DNA of 35,247 bases from contig CAKZKA010000134.1 in assembly GCA_937120965.1 (NCBI GenBank), forward strand, positions 1 to 35,247, in the 5' to 3' direction. The notes below the pieces were generated by a model, which saw only the letters and a program-made list of their open reading frames with translations, was not told where the DNA came from and ran no database searches. The translations under genes and the position numbers were made by a program. The stretch comes from an uncultured Chloroflexota bacterium (GTDB taxonomy: Bacteria > Chloroflexota > Chloroflexia > Chloroflexales > Chloroflexaceae). Below are positions 16,632 to 25,770 of the stretch, one piece after another; within the stretch, counting starts at the first letter, position 1, and the number at the start of each line of letters is the position of its first letter.

Positions 16632-18305
16632 CTAGTCCGTGCCGTAGCCCGCGGCGTAGGCCACCGCCTCGGCCTTGATCCGCTCCTGGCGCGCGGCGAG
16701 CATTTTGTTGAGCGCGGCCATATAGGCCTGGGCCGCGGCTACAATCGTATCCGTATGCACGCCGTAGCCGCTGAAAATCTGCTGCGCCGCCCGTTTGCCG
16801 GTCAGCACCGTGGTCGTGCTGGTGCTGGCCCCCAGGTCCACCCCCGCGCCCTCGCTGCCCGGCGCGCCCTGCTCGCGGATACGCACGGTCACCTCGGCCA
16901 CCGCATCCAGCCCTTCGGTGATGGCGTTGATCGAAAACTCGATCAACTCGCTGGGGCGCTGAACCACCCGGTTGATCGCCCGGTAGATCGCGTCCACCGG
17001 GCCGGTGCCTGTATCGCTGTCAATGTGGACCTGGCCTTCAGGGCCGATCAGGCGCACCGTCGCGGTGGGGATCATCCCCAGACCGGAGTTGTACTGCACG
17101 TGGTCCAGGCGGTAGATCTCCGGGGTATGCTGCAACTCGCCGGTAACCAGGGCAAGAATATCGCGCTCGTCCACCCGCTTCTTGCGATCGCACAGGTCCT
17201 TGAAGCGCTCGAAGAGGTGCTGGAACTCTTCCTCGCTCTCCAGTTCGATGCCCATCGCGTTCAGCTTGGTGCGGAAGGCGTGCCGTCCGGAGTGCTTGCC
17301 GAGCACCAGTTCGCTCCCATCCAGGCCCACCGTCTCGGCGCTCATGATCTCGTAGGTCTGGCGGTGCTTGAGCACTCCGTCCTGATGGATGCCCGACTCG
17401 TGGGCGAAGGCGTTGGCGCCGACAATGGCCTTGTTCGGTGGCACAGGCACGCCGATGAAGCTGGAAACCAGGCGCGAGGTGCGGGCGATCTCGCGGGTGT
17501 TGATCTGCGTGCGCACCCCGTAGAACTTCCCGCGGGTGTGGATGGCCATCACCACTTCTTCCAGCGAGGCGTTGCCAGCGCGCTCACCGATACCGTTAAT
17601 GGTACACTCCACCTGGCGCGCCCCGTTGCGTACTCCCGCCAGGGAGTTAGCTACCGCTACTCCCAGGTCATCGTGGCAGTGGGTCGAGAGGATGCACTGC
17701 TTGATCCCTGGCACGTGTTCGTAAAGATCGCGGATCATCGCGCCGTACTCGTCGGGGGTCAGGTACCCAACGGTATCGGGGATGTTCAGGGTCGTGGCAC
17801 CGGCCTCGATGGCCGTTGCCACAGCCTGGCGCAGGAAGAGGGGGTCACTGCGCCCGGCGTCCATTGGCGAAAACTCCACATCGTCGCAGAGCGAGCGCGC
17901 GAAGCTCACCATCTCACGGATAATGACCAGGGCTTCTTCACGGGTCTTGCGGAACTGGTGCTCGAGGTGGATGTCCGAGGTGGACATGAAGGTGTGGATG
18001 CGCTTCTTCGCGGCGGGCTGGATGGCCGACCAGGCCTTTTCGATATCATCGCGGTTGGCCCGCGCCAGGGCGGCAATCACCGGGCCGCTGGACGTCCCTA
18101 CCTCGCGCGCGATCTCATGCACCGCTGCCCAGTCACCGGGGGAAGCGGCAGGGAAGCCGGCTTCGATGATGTCCACGTTCAGGCGCGCCAGTTGCCGCGC
18201 CACCTCCAGCTTCTCCTCCAGGGTCATAGTACAGCCAGGCGCCTGCTCGCCATCGCGCAGGGTCGTATCGAAGATGCGTACGTGATCTACCGCAGGGGTC
18301 TCCAT
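16632..18305 (-). CDS. leuA: 2-Isopropylmalate synthase LeuA
   Basis: LeuA condenses 2-oxoisovalerate with acetyl-CoA, the first step of the leucine branch. The 557-residue protein has the signature [16 protein letters not shown], the metal-binding [16 protein letters not shown] region and a C-terminal leucine-responsive domain (about 400-520). It is somewhat longer than the 510-525 of many LeuA proteins, because of a C-terminal tail. The ATG is preceded by GGAGGAACC. It follows ilvC by 95 bp and is most likely cotranscribed. Its family resemblance to CimA is clear, but the DGEQAPG form and NGIGERAGN segment mark it as true LeuA. Confidence 0.96.
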   Translation of the reverse strand: METPAVDHVRIFDTTLRDGEQAPGCTMTLEEKLEVARQLARLNVDIIEAGFPAASPGDWAAVHEIAREVGTSSGPVIAALARANRDDIEKAWSAIQPAAKKRIHTFMSTSDIHLEHQFRKTREEALVIIREMVSFARSLCDDVEFSPMDAGRSDPLFLRQAVATAIEAGATTLNIPDTVGYLTPDEYGAMIRDLYEHVPGIKQCILSTHCHDDLGVAVANSLAGVRNGARQVECTINGIGERAGNASLEEVVMAIHTRGKFYGVRTQINTREIARTSRLVSSFIGVPVPPNKAIVGANAFAHESGIHQDGVLKHRQTYEIMSAETVGLDGSELVLGKHSGRHAFRTKLNAMGIELESEEEFQHLFERFKDLCDRKKRVDERDILALVTGELQHTPEIYRLDHVQYNSGLGMIPTATVRLIGPEGQVHIDSDTGTGPVDAIYRAINRVVQRPSELIEFSINAITEGLDAVAEVTVRIREQGAPGSEGAGVDLGASTSTTTVLTGKRAAQQIFSGYGVHTDTIVAAAQAYMAALNKMLAARQERIKAEAVAYAAGYGTD

Positions 18306-18400
18306 GGTTCCTCCGTCTCTCTCGACAGCACGGCTGGGTGGCGGCGGCGCCCCGGCCGGCCCTGGAGCCGCGCCCGGTTGCCGCCTACCCCGCTGAGCGC

Positions 18401-19423
18401 TCAGGCGCCCCCGCTGCCGGGGGTCACCTCACGCGGGTTGACGAACGGCATCATCCGGCGCAACTCCAGACCGATCTTCTCGATCGGGTGCTCGATGTCG
18501 GCCTTGCGATAGGCGTTGAAACGTGGGCGCCCGTTGTGGTTCTCCTCGATCCAGTCCTCGGCAAAGGCGCCTGACTGAATATCGGCCAGAATGCGCTTCA
18601 TTGCCGCCCGGGTCTCGGCGGTAATGATCTTTGGCCCGGAGGTGTAATCGCCCCACTCGGCAGTATCGCTCACCGAGTAGCGCATGTAGTTTAGCCCGCC
18701 CTGGTAGAACAGGTCCACGATCAGTTTCAGTTCGTGCATGCACTCGAAGTAGGCCACCTCGGGCTGATAGCCGGCCTCGACCAGGGTCTCGAAGGCGGCC
18801 TTGACCAGCGCCGAGACGCCCCCGCAGAGCACCACCTGCTCTCCGAACAGGTCAGTCTCGGTCTCCTCGGCGAAGGTGGTCTTGAGCACCCCGGCGCGGG
18901 TACAGCCCAACCCCCTGGCGTAAGCCAGCGCGTCCTCGAAGGCTCCGCCGCTGGCATCTTGCTGGACGGCGACCAGCGCGGGCACGCCGCCGCCCTGGAT
19001 GAAGACCTCGCGCACGCGATGGCCGGGCGCTTTGGGAGCGACCATGCTCACATCAATGCCCGCAGGGGGCACGATCTGCCCGAACCGGATATTGAAGCCA
19101 TGGGCGAACATCAGGGTCTTACCCGGCTCCATCGAGGGCGCGATATGATCGCGGTAGACGTCGGCCTGGCCGATATCCGGGGTGAGCATCATCACAATCT
19201 GGGCCTCGCGGGCCGCCTCGGCCACGCTCATCGCCCGCAGGCCGGCCGCCTCGACCCTGGCCCAGCTCTTCGAGCCGGGGTAGAGGCCAACCCGCACATC
19301 GAGACCGCTGTCGGCCAGGTTGCAGGCATGGGCGTGCCCCTGGCTGCCAAAGCCGATAATCGCGATCGGCCTGCCCTTCAAGCGCTCGAGATCGGCCTGC
19401 TTATCGTAGAACAACTCTGCCAT
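18401..19423 (-). CDS. ilvC: Ketol-acid reductoisomerase IlvC
   Basis: IlvC performs the Mg2+-dependent alkyl migration and NADPH reduction that turns acetolactate or acetohydroxybutyrate into dihydroxy acids for valine and isoleucine. The 340-residue class I enzyme has the Rossmann motif [10 protein letters not shown] and the cofactor-phosphate loop LYPGSKSW, with serines and lysine that suit NADPH. It also has VAPKAPGH, and the metal-ligand segment ETDLFGEQ in the helical domain. It lies between ilvN and leuA on the same strand. The start follows a purine-rich GAAGGAGCG stretch. The dihydroxyacid dehydratase gene ilvD is not in this window. Confidence 0.97.
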   Translation of the reverse strand: MAELFYDKQADLERLKGRPIAIIGFGSQGHAHACNLADSGLDVRVGLYPGSKSWARVEAAGLRAMSVAEAAREAQIVMMLTPDIGQADVYRDHIAPSMEPGKTLMFAHGFNIRFGQIVPPAGIDVSMVAPKAPGHRVREVFIQGGGVPALVAVQQDASGGAFEDALAYARGLGCTRAGVLKTTFAEETETDLFGEQVVLCGGVSALVKAAFETLVEAGYQPEVAYFECMHELKLIVDLFYQGGLNYMRYSVSDTAEWGDYTSGPKIITAETRAAMKRILADIQSGAFAEDWIEENHNGRPRFNAYRKADIEHPIEKIGLELRRMMPFVNPREVTPGSGGA

Positions 19424-19542
19424 ACGCCCTTACGCTCCTTCGCAGAGCGGGATCGACACCCGCGGCGGGGGTCAGGCTCCTGGCCTGCCCATCCAGAGAA
19501 TGAGAGGGGCGGACACTCAGGCCCGCCCGCAGAACGCACCTG

Positions 19543-20085
19543 TCATTTGGTCGTCGGTACCGGCACCCCGTTGGGTCCCGCGTGTTCAACATACTCGGTG
19601 GCAAACTGCCCGCGCGCGCCGCGTACCATGGCAATGCGCCCGGTGCGCATCAACTCGCGGATGCCGTAGGGCCGCACCACCTCGATGAAGTTCTCCACCT
19701 TGGCGGGCGCGCCGGTCATCTCGACGATCATGGTGCTGGCGCCCACATCAACGATCTTGGCGTCAAACACGCCACACATCGAGACAATCTCGTGGCGCGA
19801 GGCCGTGGGCGCGTTGAGCTTCAGCACCACCATCTCGCGCTCGACGATGGGATCGTCGGTCACGTCTGAAACCTTGATCACCTCGATCAGGCGGTAGAGT
19901 TGCTTGACCACCTGCTCGACATCTTCCGACTCGACGACAATGGTCATCCGGCTGACCCCGGGTTGCTCGCTGTGCCCCACGGCCAGACTCTGGATATTGT
20001 ACCCGCGCCGGCGCACCAGGCCGGCCACGCGGCTGAGCACGCCGGGGCGATCTTGCACGAGGAGGACGATCGTGTGGGTTTTCAT
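19543..20085 (-). CDS. ilvN: Acetolactate synthase regulatory subunit IlvN (IlvH)
   Basis: The small subunit activates the catalytic IlvB protein and confers feedback inhibition by valine. It has 180 residues: an N-terminal ACT domain beginning THTIVLLVQDRPGVLSRVAG, where valine binds at the dimer interface in homologues, then a C-terminal ALS_ss_C domain (about 85-165). The length is typical of the longer IlvH type. It starts 50 bp after ilvB and is almost certainly cotranslated from the same message, then is followed by ilvC at 119 bp. Confidence 0.95.
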   Translation of the reverse strand: MKTHTIVLLVQDRPGVLSRVAGLVRRRGYNIQSLAVGHSEQPGVSRMTIVVESEDVEQVVKQLYRLIEVIKVSDVTDDPIVEREMVVLKLNAPTASRHEIVSMCGVFDAKIVDVGASTMIVEMTGAPAKVENFIEVVRPYGIRELMRTGRIAMVRGARGQFATEYVEHAGPNGVPVPTTK

Positions 20086-20135
20086 ACACCTGGCTCGTTT
20101 CTCAGCGCGGACGGTCGCCCGTCCACTGGCTGCTA

Positions 20136-21878
20136 TCAGGCATCCGCCTCGGTGATAATCATCTCGGCGATCGACTTGTTCTGGGGCACCATCGGGAAGA
20201 CGTTCACCTCGCGCTCGACACGGAAGTCGATCAGCACCGGGCCATCGGTGGCGTGGGCCTCATCAATCGCCTCCTGCACCTGGTCGGCGTGTTCGACGGT
20301 CAGGCCCTTCCAGCCGTAGGCTTCGGCCAGTTTGGCGAAGTCGGGGCCGGAGAGGGGCGTGCCGCTGTAGCGCTTGTTCTCGAACAACTCCTGCCACTGG
20401 CGAACCATGCCCAGATAGCCGTTGTTGATCACCGCGATCTTGATATTCTTGATCCCCTCCTGCTTGATCGTCGCCATCTCCTGGTTGGTCATCTGGAACC
20501 CACCATCGCCGACAATGGCCCAGATCGTATCATTGGGGTGCGCGATCGCCACGCCGAGGGAGGCGGGCACAGCGAAGCCCATGGTGCCGGCGCCGCCGGA
20601 GGTAATGTGGGTGCGTGGCCCGGCGTTCCAGTCAATCAACTGCGCGGCCCACATCTGATGCTGGCCCACATCGGTAACCACGCGGTAGTTGCCGCGCGCC
20701 GCCAGCGTGCGGTTCAACTTTTCGTAGACATCGTGGGGCGGCAGCGCCCACTGGGCCGTATTGGCGCGATTGACGTACTGCTGCTTGCCCTGGTGTTTCT
20801 CCTGCAAATCGCGGATGTGCTCCAGCCAGTCGGAAGCATGCGAGTGCAACTCGGCCAGGGCCTCCCGCTCGGGCAGTTCCTCCAGCAGGGCCAGGAGCGT
20901 CAGACGCGCATCGCCGACGATGGGCACTGTCACCTTGACATTCTTGCCGATCTCAGACGGATCGATGTCCACGTGGATCACCTTCGCGTTCGGCGCAAAG
21001 GTGCTGGCCTTGCCCGTCACCCGGTCGTCGAAGCGCCCGCCGATGTTGAAGAGCACATCGCACTCCTGGATGGCGCGGTTGCAGTGGACCCAGCCGTGCA
21101 TGCCGGGCATGCCCAGGCTGAGCGGATGGCTCTCGGGGAAGGAACCGATGCCGTGCAGGGTGGTGATCACCGGAATACGCAGCGTCTCGGCGAACTGGCG
21201 CAGTTCCTCCGTCGCCCCCGACATGATCACCCCATTGCCGGCGATGATCAGCGGCTTTTGCGCCGAGAGCAGCAGTTTCACCGCCTCGCGCACTTGTTTG
21301 CGGTTTGGCGCGTAGGTCGGCTTGTAGCCGGGAAGATTGAGTTTCTGGTCCCAATTCGGCACGGTGGACTTCTGCATTGCGTCCTTGGTAATATCGATCA
21401 GCACCGGGCCGGGGCGGCCAGTGGTGGCGATATAGATCGCCTCCCGGAAGACATAGGCCAGGTCATTCACGTCCTTCACCAGGTAATTGTGCTTGGTGAT
21501 CGGCATAGTGATCCCGGTGATATCGGTCTCCTGGAAGGCGTCTTTGCCGAGCACGTGGCTGCCCACCTGCCCGCAGATCGCCAGCAGCGGCGTGCTATCC
21601 ATCATCGCGTCGGCGATTGGCGTGACCAGGTTCGTCCCCCCCGGCCCACTGGTGCCGATACACACGCCAATCCGCCCGGTGGCGCGGGCATAGCCCTCAG
21701 CGGCGTGACCGGCGCCCTGCTCGTGGCGGCAAAGTACGTGGCGCAGCTTATCCCGGTATTCCCACATCGCGTAGTAGAAGGGCATGATCGCGCCCCCGGG
21801 AATACCGAACATCACCTCGACCCCCTCACGGATAAGCGCCTCACACATGATCTGGGCGCCGGTTCGTGTCTCGGACAT
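20136..21878 (-). CDS. ilvB: Acetolactate synthase catalytic subunit IlvB
   Basis: IlvB is the thiamine diphosphate enzyme that joins pyruvate to pyruvate or 2-oxobutanoate, the entry to valine/leucine and isoleucine. The 580-residue protein has the catalytic Glu in RHEQGAGHAAEGYAR, an FAD-binding middle domain and the ThDP motif GDGGFQMTNQE-x-NNGYLGMV. The ATG has GAGGAGG a few bases upstream. It is the first structural gene of the minus-strand block. About 300 bases of leader separate it from a leader peptide and terminator, and the promoter is at 22291-22320, so its expression is probably set by attenuation. Confidence 0.97.
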   Translation of the reverse strand: MSETRTGAQIMCEALIREGVEVMFGIPGGAIMPFYYAMWEYRDKLRHVLCRHEQGAGHAAEGYARATGRIGVCIGTSGPGGTNLVTPIADAMMDSTPLLAICGQVGSHVLGKDAFQETDITGITMPITKHNYLVKDVNDLAYVFREAIYIATTGRPGPVLIDITKDAMQKSTVPNWDQKLNLPGYKPTYAPNRKQVREAVKLLLSAQKPLIIAGNGVIMSGATEELRQFAETLRIPVITTLHGIGSFPESHPLSLGMPGMHGWVHCNRAIQECDVLFNIGGRFDDRVTGKASTFAPNAKVIHVDIDPSEIGKNVKVTVPIVGDARLTLLALLEELPEREALAELHSHASDWLEHIRDLQEKHQGKQQYVNRANTAQWALPPHDVYEKLNRTLAARGNYRVVTDVGQHQMWAAQLIDWNAGPRTHITSGGAGTMGFAVPASLGVAIAHPNDTIWAIVGDGGFQMTNQEMATIKQEGIKNIKIAVINNGYLGMVRQWQELFENKRYSGTPLSGPDFAKLAEAYGWKGLTVEHADQVQEAIDEAHATDGPVLIDFRVEREVNVFPMVPQNKSIAEMIITEADA

Positions 21879-22106
21879 ACGTCCTCCTCATCGCGCGTGG
21901 TGCTGGCAATGCAAAGCCCGGGCGGCACAGCGTCGGGCTGCTCGCGTCACCGTAGAACGTCTGGATTACGAAACTGTTACCTCTGGACTACCGACCGGCG
22001 GAGCCGCCTCGATGGGGCGTTACGCCGCTACCCACGTCGTTGTGGGCCGGCGCCCGCGCGGGGCCGTGCGCGAGCGGTGCGGCGGTGAACAGGACACGTT
22101 CGACAT

Positions 22107-22138
22107 TGAAAAACCTCCCGGCACTGGCTCGGGAGGTT
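22107..22138 (-). terminator. Intrinsic terminator of the ilv attenuator
   Basis: On the minus strand AACCTCCCG (22138-22130) and CGGGAGGTT (22120-22112) form a nine-bp stem, followed directly by TTTTT. It lies about 40 bases after the leader peptide stop and 230 bases before ilvB, so it ends transcription before the structural genes. Confidence 0.9.
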
Positions 22139-22169
22139 CAGTCTCGCTCAGGCTGCTGGGGCTCGGCAT

Positions 22170-22177
22170 CCCCTCCC
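22170..22177 (-). promoter_or_regulatory. Candidate anti-terminator segment of the ilv attenuator
   Basis: In the transcript GGGAGGGG follows the leader peptide stop codon directly. It can pair either with CTCCTCC inside the leucine codons (22201-22210 or 22221-22231) or with CCTCCC of the terminator's left arm (22131-22136). This is the segment 2 role in a classical four-segment attenuator. Confidence 0.6.
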
Positions 22178-22258
22178 TCAACGGCTATTGCTCCACCCGA
22201 TAAGGAGGAGTACAAGCACGCTCAGGAGGAGGATAGATACAAACCGAGACGCTGCCAT
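22178..22258 (-). CDS. Branched-chain amino acid leader peptide of the ilv operon
   Basis: A 26-codon reading frame sits between the ilv promoter and the terminator. After MAASRF it encodes VSILLLSVLVLLLI, then a short GWSNSR tail and TGA. Of the 14 residues in that run, 12 are Leu, Val or Ile (seven Leu, three Val, two Ile). This is the hallmark of leader peptides that sense charged branched-chain tRNAs by ribosome stalling. AAGG lies eight bases before the ATG. Its codons include repeated CTC-CTC pairs whose RNA can pair with the GGGAGGGG just after the stop. A short membrane peptide is the alternative, because the composition is also that of a transmembrane helix. The position between promoter and terminator argues for regulation. 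Confidence 0.8.
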   Translation of the reverse strand: MAASRFVSILLLSVLVLLLIGWSNSR

Positions 22259-22290
22259 CTGTGCAACCTTCACAAATCGTTATTGTGGGG

Positions 22291-22320
22291 AGCATACCAC
22301 ACGGCTACCGGTGCTGTCAA
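22291..22320 (-). promoter_or_regulatory. Promoter of the ilvB-leuD block
   Basis: Consensus TTGACA (22320-22315) and TATGCT (22296-22291) are separated by 18 bp on the minus strand. Transcription would begin about 25 bases before the leader peptide. Confidence 0.8.
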
Positions 22321-22521
22321 GAGTGTTGCGGCACGTCGGCACGGGTATGACGTAGTTGCCCGGCGCCCAGCGCAGGGCCGAAGCATGCGAGCAGTGCGCG
22401 ACAGGCACGGACGCCTCTGTGCGGCGCATACTTCGGCCTGCCCCCCCATGCGGCAACCCGGTCGCCCGGGGGCCGCCGGATCGAATGCCCGAAACCGATC
22501 ACCCTGGCCCGATGGCGGCCA

Positions 22522-23529
22522 TCACGACCCGGCGGAGGTATCGCCGCGCAGAAAGGCCGCACACTCCTCGGGGAGCGAGGGATTGATCCAGACGCCGCTG
22601 CCAAGCTCCAGGCCGGCACTGCGACTGAGGCGAGGGATGATGGCGATGTACCAGTGGAAATAGCCGTTCTCAGGCTCCTTGGTGGGCGTCGAGCGGATGA
22701 GCAGGTTAAAATCCGGATCGTTCAGATGAGCGTAGAGGCGAAAGAGCACATCGCGCAGCAGCGGGGCCAGGAAGGCCAGTTCCTCATCCGAGACGTGCAG
22801 GAAACTGGCGCGGTGCTGCCGCGGCACGATCCAGATGTGGAAAGGCGACGAGGCGGCGTAGAGCACAAAGGCGGCGAAACGTTCATTGACCGCCACCAGG
22901 CGCTCACGGCGCGTCAGTTCATCGGCGAGCATGGTGCAGAACACACACTGGCCAGTATCGTCGAAGAACCGCCGCGCTTCTTCGATGCGGTGGCGAATAT
23001 CACTCGGCACAATCGGCAGCCCGACCACCTGACTGTGGGCGTGCAGCAGCGAAGCGCCGGCCCGCTCGCCGTGGTTCTTGAAAAAGACGATCTGCTCCAC
23101 CCGCACGTCCGCGGCGATCTGCTGACCGCGACGCAAGTACATCTGCAACACCGCGCGGACCTCTTCGTCCGTCATCAGGGCCAGGGTCGTGTTATGAAAC
23201 GGATGCTCAACCAGCACCTCGTGGTAGCCAAAGCCGGTAATGCTACGCTCCACCCCGTTGAAGCTACGGATGAGCGAACCGTTCTCGATCAGCGCCGGAT
23301 ACTTGTTCCGCACAATCCGCGTCTGCCAGCCGGCGCCGTTGGGTTCGCGCCAGACCTCCAGATCGAGTTCCTCGTTGCCAGGACAGAAAGGACAGCCGGG
23401 ATCGCATTCGACGCGCTCGTGGGTGCGCAGCCGGTCGCTGGATTCCACGTAGGCATTAGGACGGCGCGCCCGTTCACGGGCAATGATCACCCATTCGCGG
23501 GTCGCGAGATTCTGCCGCAACTCGGCCAT
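22522..23529 (-). CDS. galT: Galactose-1-phosphate uridylyltransferase family protein GalT
   Basis: GalT-family enzymes of the HIT superfamily swap a nucleotide between UDP-glucose (or a similar donor) and a sugar phosphate through a uridylyl-histidine intermediate. The 335-residue protein has CPFCPGN near residue 46, of zinc-site type, then FGYHEVLVEHPFHN. The active-site motif is HAHSQVVGLP (canonical form HPHGQ), and a second CVFC pair and a YFHWYIAIIPRL C-terminal region follow. The HAHSQ form also occurs in homologues acting on other sugar phosphates, for instance ADP-glucose phosphorylase, so galactose as substrate is not certain. No other Leloir gene is nearby. It is divergent from guaB, with its own promoter at 23616-23644. 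Confidence 0.88.
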   Translation of the reverse strand: MAELRQNLATREWVIIARERARRPNAYVESSDRLRTHERVECDPGCPFCPGNEELDLEVWREPNGAGWQTRIVRNKYPALIENGSLIRSFNGVERSITGFGYHEVLVEHPFHNTTLALMTDEEVRAVLQMYLRRGQQIAADVRVEQIVFFKNHGERAGASLLHAHSQVVGLPIVPSDIRHRIEEARRFFDDTGQCVFCTMLADELTRRERLVAVNERFAAFVLYAASSPFHIWIVPRQHRASFLHVSDEELAFLAPLLRDVLFRLYAHLNDPDFNLLIRSTPTKEPENGYFHWYIAIIPRLSRSAGLELGSGVWINPSLPEECAAFLRGDTSAGS

Positions 23530-23615
23530 ATATCGATCCCTGTGTTGCCGCTGCGAGCGGCGATAATGAGCCCTGCCAGGTGAATCCGGAGGCGGGGGTT
23601 AATGTAAGCCGTTCT

Positions 23616-23644
23616 ATTGTAGTTCGCTCTGCCGGTATGTGCAA
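23616..23644 (-). promoter_or_regulatory. Promoter of galT
   Basis: On the minus strand TTGCAC (23644-23639) and TACAAT (23621-23616) are exactly 17 bp apart. A GCCGCT/AGCGGC hairpin (23547-23561) lies in the roughly 80-base leader. Confidence 0.75.
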
Positions 23645-23662
23645 GCGCAACTATAACTCCGG

Positions 23663-23691
23663 TTGACGCCCGCGAGATTGCGGGGTATAGT
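23663..23691 (+). promoter_or_regulatory. Promoter of guaB with inverted repeat in the spacer
   Basis: TTGACG (23663-23668) and TATAGT (23686-23691) have a 17-bp spacer. The spacer holds CCCGC-GAGATT-GCGGG, a perfect five-bp inverted repeat between the two hexamers, where a repressor would compete with polymerase. Operator function is inference. Confidence 0.75.
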
Positions 23692-23739
23692 GATGGAGAT
23701 GAGCATGCAAGCTGATCATGCCCATGCACCTGCCGCGCC

Positions 23740-23821
23740 GCGCCGGGGGTTGCGCCCTGGCGAGACGAACCCTGGCGCACGATGCCGTCGCCCCTCGCGC
23801 CTTGTTGCGCGGGGGTTTTTT
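23740..23821 (+). promoter_or_regulatory. Candidate attenuator in the guaB leader
   Basis: A strong intrinsic terminator (CCCCTCGCGC at 23791-23800, GCGCGGGGG at 23807-23815, then six T) lies in the 278-base leader, about 150 bases before the guaB start. An upstream segment GCGCCGGGGG (23740-23749) can pair with the terminator's left arm over nine of ten positions, so a mutually exclusive anti-terminator is possible. GGCGAGACG and CGTCGCC in between offer another pairing. No known riboswitch consensus was recognised, and the possible leader ORF is not rich in any telling amino acid. Confidence 0.55.
23791..23821 (+). terminator. Intrinsic terminator inside the guaB leader
   Basis: A nine-bp stem with one U-G pair closes a six-base loop and is followed by TTTTTT. 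It stands between the guaB promoter and the gene, with no complete gene before it. Confidence 0.85.
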
Positions 23822-23930
23822 GCATCACCAGACTGCCGTTCGGCAAGCCGCCACGCCTGGACCAGACCCAGCCTGCCACGTCCGGGGGCGCCGGGAAGGC
23901 CGCGCCTCCCCGCGCCTCGCCAGACTGTAA

Positions 23931-25448
<1,518 letters not shown>

Positions 25449-25452
25449 GATA

Positions 25453-25541
25453 ATACCAATTGGAATTGAACAAGCCGCACAGGCACTCACACCAGAGCGC
25501 ACTGCAACGCCATTGCGGCAATCGGCAATCTGCAATGGTAT
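25453..25541 (+). repeat. MITE-like element, copy C
   Basis: This 89-bp element starts ATACCAATT, has TTGAACAAGCCGCA just inside, and ends AATCTGCAATGGTAT. It matches copies A and B (9887-10095) at both ends, with a different and shorter middle. As with copy A, it begins at a gene's stop codon (guaB). Confidence 0.65.
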
Positions 25542-25770
25542 AAACCGGGTTTCTCCGTGATTCTGCTCCGGGAGGGTGTGAGAGGGTTGTTCCCTCCTGA
25601 TACCCTCCCGCGCAGGAACGCCCGGAAGGCGCCAGGCGGTCCGACGGCTCGCCTGAGGAGGTGTGGGATGAGGGGCGGGCGCTGGCGAGCGCCGGAACGT
25701 CATCCCTGAACGCCCCCGGTCTTTCTCTTCCGCAGCTTCTGCCGGGCAGCGTACAGCTCCCGAAGCAACT
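25542..25770. other. Intergenic region before the mevalonate decarboxylase gene
   Basis: A half-palindrome AAACCGGGTTTCTCC (25543-25557) and a GGGAGGGTGTGAGAGGG stretch are degraded repeat modules. The sequence CCTGAGGAGGTGTGGGATG near 25651-25669 looks like a ribosome site but opens only an out-of-frame shadow ORF. No clear promoter is seen. Confidence 0.4.

Noticed and set aside
21900-22106. Possible tRNA or second RNA element between the ilv terminator and ilvB
   Set aside because: I looked for cloverleaf arms and the GTTCGANTC motif and found none. The stretch is GC-rich leader without a clear fold.
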